Below are positions 3,528 through 6,641 of a stretch of 6,641 bases of DNA, piece after piece; position 1 is the first letter of the stretch; each line of letters begins with the position of its first letter. Under the pieces are notes generated by a model that was not told the origin of the DNA, made no database searches, and saw only the letters and a list, made by a program, of their open reading frames with translations. The DNA lies in the NCBI GenBank assembly GCA_016839665.1, contig JAEOTU010000380.1:1-6641 (forward strand). Reading direction: 5' to 3'. Origin of the DNA: Candidatus Hodarchaeota archaeon (GTDB lineage Archaea; Asgardarchaeota; Heimdallarchaeia; Hodarchaeales; Hodarchaeaceae). The position numbers and the translations under genes are program-made.

Positions 3528-6440
3528 TTGGATACTATTCTGACTCACTGAGAAATCAGCGCTCAAGTTCACTACATGAACAACTATTTCGTAGTAAACC
3601 TTTGATGTATCATTTTCAAGAGTCAAATTTACAGTATAATCCCCAGTTGCGTTATAGGTCTGTGAAGTGTTTTGAGTAGTTGAGGTATTCCCGTTTCCGA
3701 AACTCCAATTCCAACTTGGACTTGGCCCCGAGAAATCGAAATCATATTTTTCACCGCTGAAATTAATCTGTTTGTTAAGAAGCACAGTTGTTGAATTCGT
3801 AAAAATTGCACAACCTGAGGCCGAAGTGATGTTTAAAGGATCTGACCAGTTACTCCAACCACCAGGAGCAAACCATTTATCCCTGGATCTCACCCGGACT
3901 TCCATGTTTCCTGCGGATGTCCAAATGTGTGGCACGGTGCAATTCACACCAGAAGCATAGGGGCCATACCAAGAACTGTACTCATGTTCCAGCGAATGAG
4001 ACGTCCATTTGAACTGATAGTACACTTGTTCGTTGTTTGGTTCAGTTGCACTTGTTGTATAAGTATACGACGTGCCTGCTTTCATGTTCTGAGTAGAAGA
4101 TGTAAGTTGATTTGTTGGATTAGCCAAGTCATTACAACCTCCAACATAAAAATCTAATTTTTTATACGTATCATTTGCGAACTTCTCGTCCCTGACCCAG
4201 TGATGAGCATCATCCAACACAGCGTAAAAATTACCCTTTACTGTACCTGTTGAATTAAAAAGATAGACATAAAGTGTATATTCGCCAATGGGTGCCTCTG
4301 CCGGTAATGAGAAATTGATATAACCACTGTATTCCGAATCTGATGAAATTACGTATTCACTGATATTTCTTTCTTTATGGAGATTATTTTGCAGATATGC
4401 CTTGATTCTTACTCGATCACTGGGAATACTTGTTTTAAGAGTAAACGAAACATTAATAGCATCAGGAACATCGTTATTGTCATTTGGCGAATCCCATAAT
4501 TCATGATCAATTGACTTGAACCAGCAGTTCGGATTAACAGTGTAAAATTTAGTAATATTATATATAAGTTCAGCTACTAGATTTACATCATCATCCAAAA
4601 AATAATCCATAGAATCCCCCTCAGTGTGATCCATACCATCTCTGTGGTGACGATACCAGTTAGAATCTCTTAAAAACAACACGGTTTTCAAATCCCTATT
4701 CTGTAACGGACGGGCTATTCGGGCAAAGGCGAATATCCAGTCGTCACTGAGAGAACCCATAGGGATAGAGTAAGTTTTGAGTTCTGAAACATTTGCATCC
4801 TCTGGTGCTCTGTCGACGTAATTTGTTAAGCTGCTGATATAGTCGAGTTTAGTTACCGAATCCAGATCATTTGTTACGATGTTAAATGTGGTATTAACAT
4901 CCGATTGATTAAATCCGAATTGATTAAGGTCAATAACAGCGGTAATGTTATTGCTATGGTTGAACTCGTAATGCATTGCACCACGCATTCCGACTTCTTC
5001 CCCACCGTATGCAATAAAACGAAGGTTGTATTTCGGTGTGATTTCATTTTGTTTGAAATATTTAGCTATAGCTAGCATAATCCCTACTCCAGTTGCAGAG
5101 TCGGTAGTACCTTGGCACCACATCGAGTCGTAGAGACACCCTATAATAGCCGTTTTATTTTTGTTTGATCCGTTGATTTGCCCTATTACGTTGTAGCTTT
5201 CTACTGTTTCGTTTAAGCTTTGGTTCATCCAAAATCCAACGGTGTAATCCTCAGTATTGTTGTATAGTTTCCAGCCAATTGTTTTGTTTATGTAAATAAT
5301 TGGTAGATAGCTTCCCGTAAAACCTGTATCATAGGAGTCGTTGAGGTAATCATACCATATAAGCCCTTTACATTTAGGGTAGGCTTTTGCCCATGCTTTC
5401 ATGCGTAGCTCTTGATATTGTGACCTGATCATCCGAGTCCACCAGTAGAATTCGTTATAATCATCAGAACCTTCTAACGAAGGCAATTCCGAGATATTAG
5501 GATTAAAAAGAGGACATTCTTCTATAAAGACAAATCCTTCATCAACATCATTTATCTGTTCAAGGAAATCAGGCCATGTTGAAGATTTGTTAGTATTCAT
5601 AGTACGGAATTTGAAATTATAATGCTTTTCAAACGCCTTTTGTAAAGGGTTAATTGAACGAAAGGTATGAGAACGAATTAGAGGACGAAGTAGTTGAAGC
5701 ATTGTTGAAATTTGATGATTGTTAAATACCTTGACATTTTCTGATGTTATATTATATCTAGTAAAGTGACTGTATATTGTTATATTTGCTTTGCTAAGAA
5801 AATCATCAGTACAAGTATAGTTATCTGTCCTTATAATTTTTAAGCCATCGTATGAATAATTGTATGTCAGAAAATCTTTATTTTTACTTTGTTGAAGACT
5901 TTCTTTAAACCACCAGGGGTAGCTACTAACGTTGTATATTTTTGGACTAATAAAGCAGTCAACTAATTCTGGATTTCCTTCTTGTTCGATGATGTTAAAT
6001 CTTCTTTCAAGCACTTCAGTTATTTCTTTTAATTTACCCCAATTACTCATAAAATAGTAAATAAAAAAATGTTTTTCGGGTAGATTTGTTTGTTTGAAAT
6101 CAATGTTTTGAATTCTCTCACGATATGGAGGATTTTGATCGTTGTTTTTAGTTGGATCCCAAAGACCTAATTCTTCCATTTCAATAGCTATTTGCCCAGC
6201 AGCATCCTTTTCTCCTTTTGAACCGAAGAATCTCCCTTTAGCTAATTCTCCATCAGGATAAATATCTGTGTTATTGATTATTACACTAAGATTATTCGCT
6301 ATCTCTTTAATATATTGAAAATCAATCGGATAAGTAGTTGGGCTTGTCTCAGCTTCAACAATTTTGTCTTCTGGTAATATTACTGTGATACTTAGAGCTA
6401 AAAACAGCATACACATAAAAATTCCTATTATTTTTTTCAT
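3417..6440 (-). CDS. Secreted M28-family metallopeptidase with PKD-type domains, C-terminally truncated
   Basis: The ATG at 6440 is chosen because GGAG (6452-6449) lies eight bases upstream and a Sec signal peptide follows: MKK, then a hydrophobic segment at residues 5-23. The product has 1007 residues. Residues about 62-115 (KGRFFGSKGEKDAAGQIA region) are the start of the M28 fold. About 340-410 resembles a protease-associated insert. Residues 417-640 hold the catalytic core with Asp447, Glu481-Glu482 (GGEE), Asp504 and His605 (DHTEGDS). The first zinc-ligand histidine (GAHxDS in the family) is Leu436 here (GCLYDS). Beta-sandwich domains follow: about 650-760, about 775-872, and a PKD domain at about 877-957 with WNWSFGNG. 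A second PKD domain starts at 960 but stops making sense after FTDLSEG (984); the last 23 residues are read-through of unrelated sequence. More than 30 N-x-S/T sequons suggest an N-glycosylated surface protein. The lost C-terminus probably carried further domains and an anchor. Confidence 0.85.
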   Translation of the reverse strand: MKKIIGIFMCMLFLALSITVILPEDKIVEAETSPTTYPIDFQYIKEIANNLSVIINNTDIYPDGELAKGRFFGSKGEKDAAGQIAIEMEELGLWDPTKNNDQNPPYRERIQNIDFKQTNLPEKHFFIYYFMSNWGKLKEITEVLERRFNIIEQEGNPELVDCFISPKIYNVSSYPWWFKESLQQSKNKDFLTYNYSYDGLKIIRTDNYTCTDDFLSKANITIYSHFTRYNITSENVKVFNNHQISTMLQLLRPLIRSHTFRSINPLQKAFEKHYNFKFRTMNTNKSSTWPDFLEQINDVDEGFVFIEECPLFNPNISELPSLEGSDDYNEFYWWTRMIRSQYQELRMKAWAKAYPKCKGLIWYDYLNDSYDTGFTGSYLPIIYINKTIGWKLYNNTEDYTVGFWMNQSLNETVESYNVIGQINGSNKNKTAIIGCLYDSMWCQGTTDSATGVGIMLAIAKYFKQNEITPKYNLRFIAYGGEEVGMRGAMHYEFNHSNNITAVIDLNQFGFNQSDVNTTFNIVTNDLDSVTKLDYISSLTNYVDRAPEDANVSELKTYSIPMGSLSDDWIFAFARIARPLQNRDLKTVLFLRDSNWYRHHRDGMDHTEGDSMDYFLDDDVNLVAELIYNITKFYTVNPNCWFKSIDHELWDSPNDNNDVPDAINVSFTLKTSIPSDRVRIKAYLQNNLHKERNISEYVISSDSEYSGYINFSLPAEAPIGEYTLYVYLFNSTGTVKGNFYAVLDDAHHWVRDEKFANDTYKKLDFYVGGCNDLANPTNQLTSSTQNMKAGTSYTYTTSATEPNNEQVYYQFKWTSHSLEHEYSSWYGPYASGVNCTVPHIWTSAGNMEVRVRSRDKWFAPGGWSNWSDPLNITSASGCAIFTNSTTVLLNKQINFSGEKYDFDFSGPSPSWNWSFGNGNTSTTQNTSQTYNATGDYTVNLTLENDTSKVYYEIVVHVVNLSADFSVSQNSIQSNETLSFTDLSEGINNKLLFHFKRKDELMVFSLNCL

Positions 6441-6490
6441 ATTTCTTTCTCCATTTGCACAAATGTGTAACAATATTTATTATAATCACT
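6441..6490 (-). promoter_or_regulatory. Promoter region and ribosome binding site of the peptidase
   Basis: On the minus strand an AT-rich box lies around 6485-6473 (ATTATAATAAATATT region), about 25 bases before a plausible start near 6454. GGAGAAAG (6452-6445) is the ribosome binding site. The IS end at 6515 lies about 30 bases upstream of the box, so the core promoter appears intact but any upstream control sequence has been displaced. Confidence 0.4.
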
Positions 6491-6514
6491 AAGGGATAAT
6501 CGAAAGTATTTATT

Positions 6515-6641
6515 GGCTTTGTCTCAAAAGTACTCCTCCTCAACAATTTTTTGAACTAAAATCATCAAATTGTACACGATGATTTTAAAAGCAATTTCTA
6601 CCTGTTGAATACTACGTTTTATGGAGGATACATATCCCCCA
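6515..6641 (-). mobile_element. Insertion sequence, one end (continues beyond the window)
   Basis: The segment holds the end of a transposase gene, and nine bases after its stop codon comes GGCTTTGTCTCAAAAGTAC (plus strand, 6515-6533), which looks like a terminal inverted repeat. The other end lies outside the window, so the repeat and target duplication cannot be confirmed. The exact boundary at 6515 is inferred from the TIR-like sequence. Confidence 0.55.
6524..6640 (-). CDS. Transposase, C-terminal 38 residues (partial)
   Basis: The frame is open from the right window edge to TGA at 6526-6524. It gives GYVSSIKRSIQQVEIAFKII and then VYNLMILVQKIVEEEYF. The pattern of a basic YVSSIKR segment followed by an amphipathic helix with a VYN motif is typical of the C-terminus of DDE transposases of the IS4/IS5/IS1182 kind, in which the catalytic Glu lies shortly upstream. 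The catalytic residues are outside the window, so the exact family and whether the gene is intact cannot be judged. Confidence 0.6.
   Translation of the reverse strand, partial: GGYVSSIKRSIQQVEIAFKIIVYNLMILVQKIVEEEYF

Noticed and set aside
3629..4157. Several short open frames on both strands (3629-3811 minus; 3772-3960 and 3927-4157 plus) within the peptidase
   Set aside because: All lie within the PKD and beta-sandwich coding region in other frames, lack initiation signals and show no recognisable domain.
6355..6546. Minus-strand open frame of 63 codons overlapping the peptidase start and the IS end
   Set aside because: It runs through the signal-peptide coding region in another frame and across the IS boundary, so it cannot be an old gene.
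1..6641. CRISPR array, rRNA or plasmid origin
   Set aside because: No regularly spaced direct repeats, rRNA-like sequence or iteron series beyond the short TACTAG repeats were seen, and no replication initiator gene is present.

Overview
The window looks archaeal and most like a methanogen of the Methanosarcina type. The tRNA has no encoded CCA, genes are preceded by TATA-like boxes and short leaders, one ribosome binding site closely matches the archaeal GGAGGTGATC consensus, and the largest gene encodes a sequon-rich, signal-peptide-bearing M28 peptidase with PKD-type domains, a kind of protein common in Methanosarcinales. The genus is inferred.

Layout. (1) 1-74: a complete tRNA-Arg(GCG). 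(2) 130-1637: a two-gene operon that starts 55 bases after the tRNA. The first gene encodes a ribbon-helix-helix / coiled-coil / winged-helix protein, and the second, overlapping it, a tyrosine recombinase. This is the integration module of an element that uses the tRNA 3' end as its attachment site. (3) 1638-1881: intergenic DNA holding a decayed copy of the tRNA 3' end in inverted orientation, a perfect 16-bp palindrome next to it, a T-run and a hairpin. (4) 1882-3078, minus: a very AT-rich gene of unknown function. (5) 3175-3527, plus: a small ribbon-helix-helix gene and a 48-codon gene with a near-perfect ribosome binding site, divergent from (4) and probably sharing a promoter region with it. 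(6) 3417-6440, minus: the secreted M28 peptidase, whose 3' end is lost in the middle of a second PKD domain. (7) 6515-6641, minus: the end of an insertion sequence with the last 38 residues of its transposase.

How it fits together. The tRNA end with its adjoining TACTAG-type repeats has the composition expected of attL. The inverted copy at 1739-1762, with TACTAG palindromes on its other side, has the composition expected of attR, but flipped. I read the window as a rearranged or composite integrative-element remnant: an int module, AT-rich cargo, two small regulatory-type genes, a junction near 3488 into a truncated host-type surface protease, and an IS at the far edge. The best candidates for something undescribed are the unknown cargo gene, the fused RHH-wHTH partner of the integrase, and the inverted att arrangement with its shared repeats.
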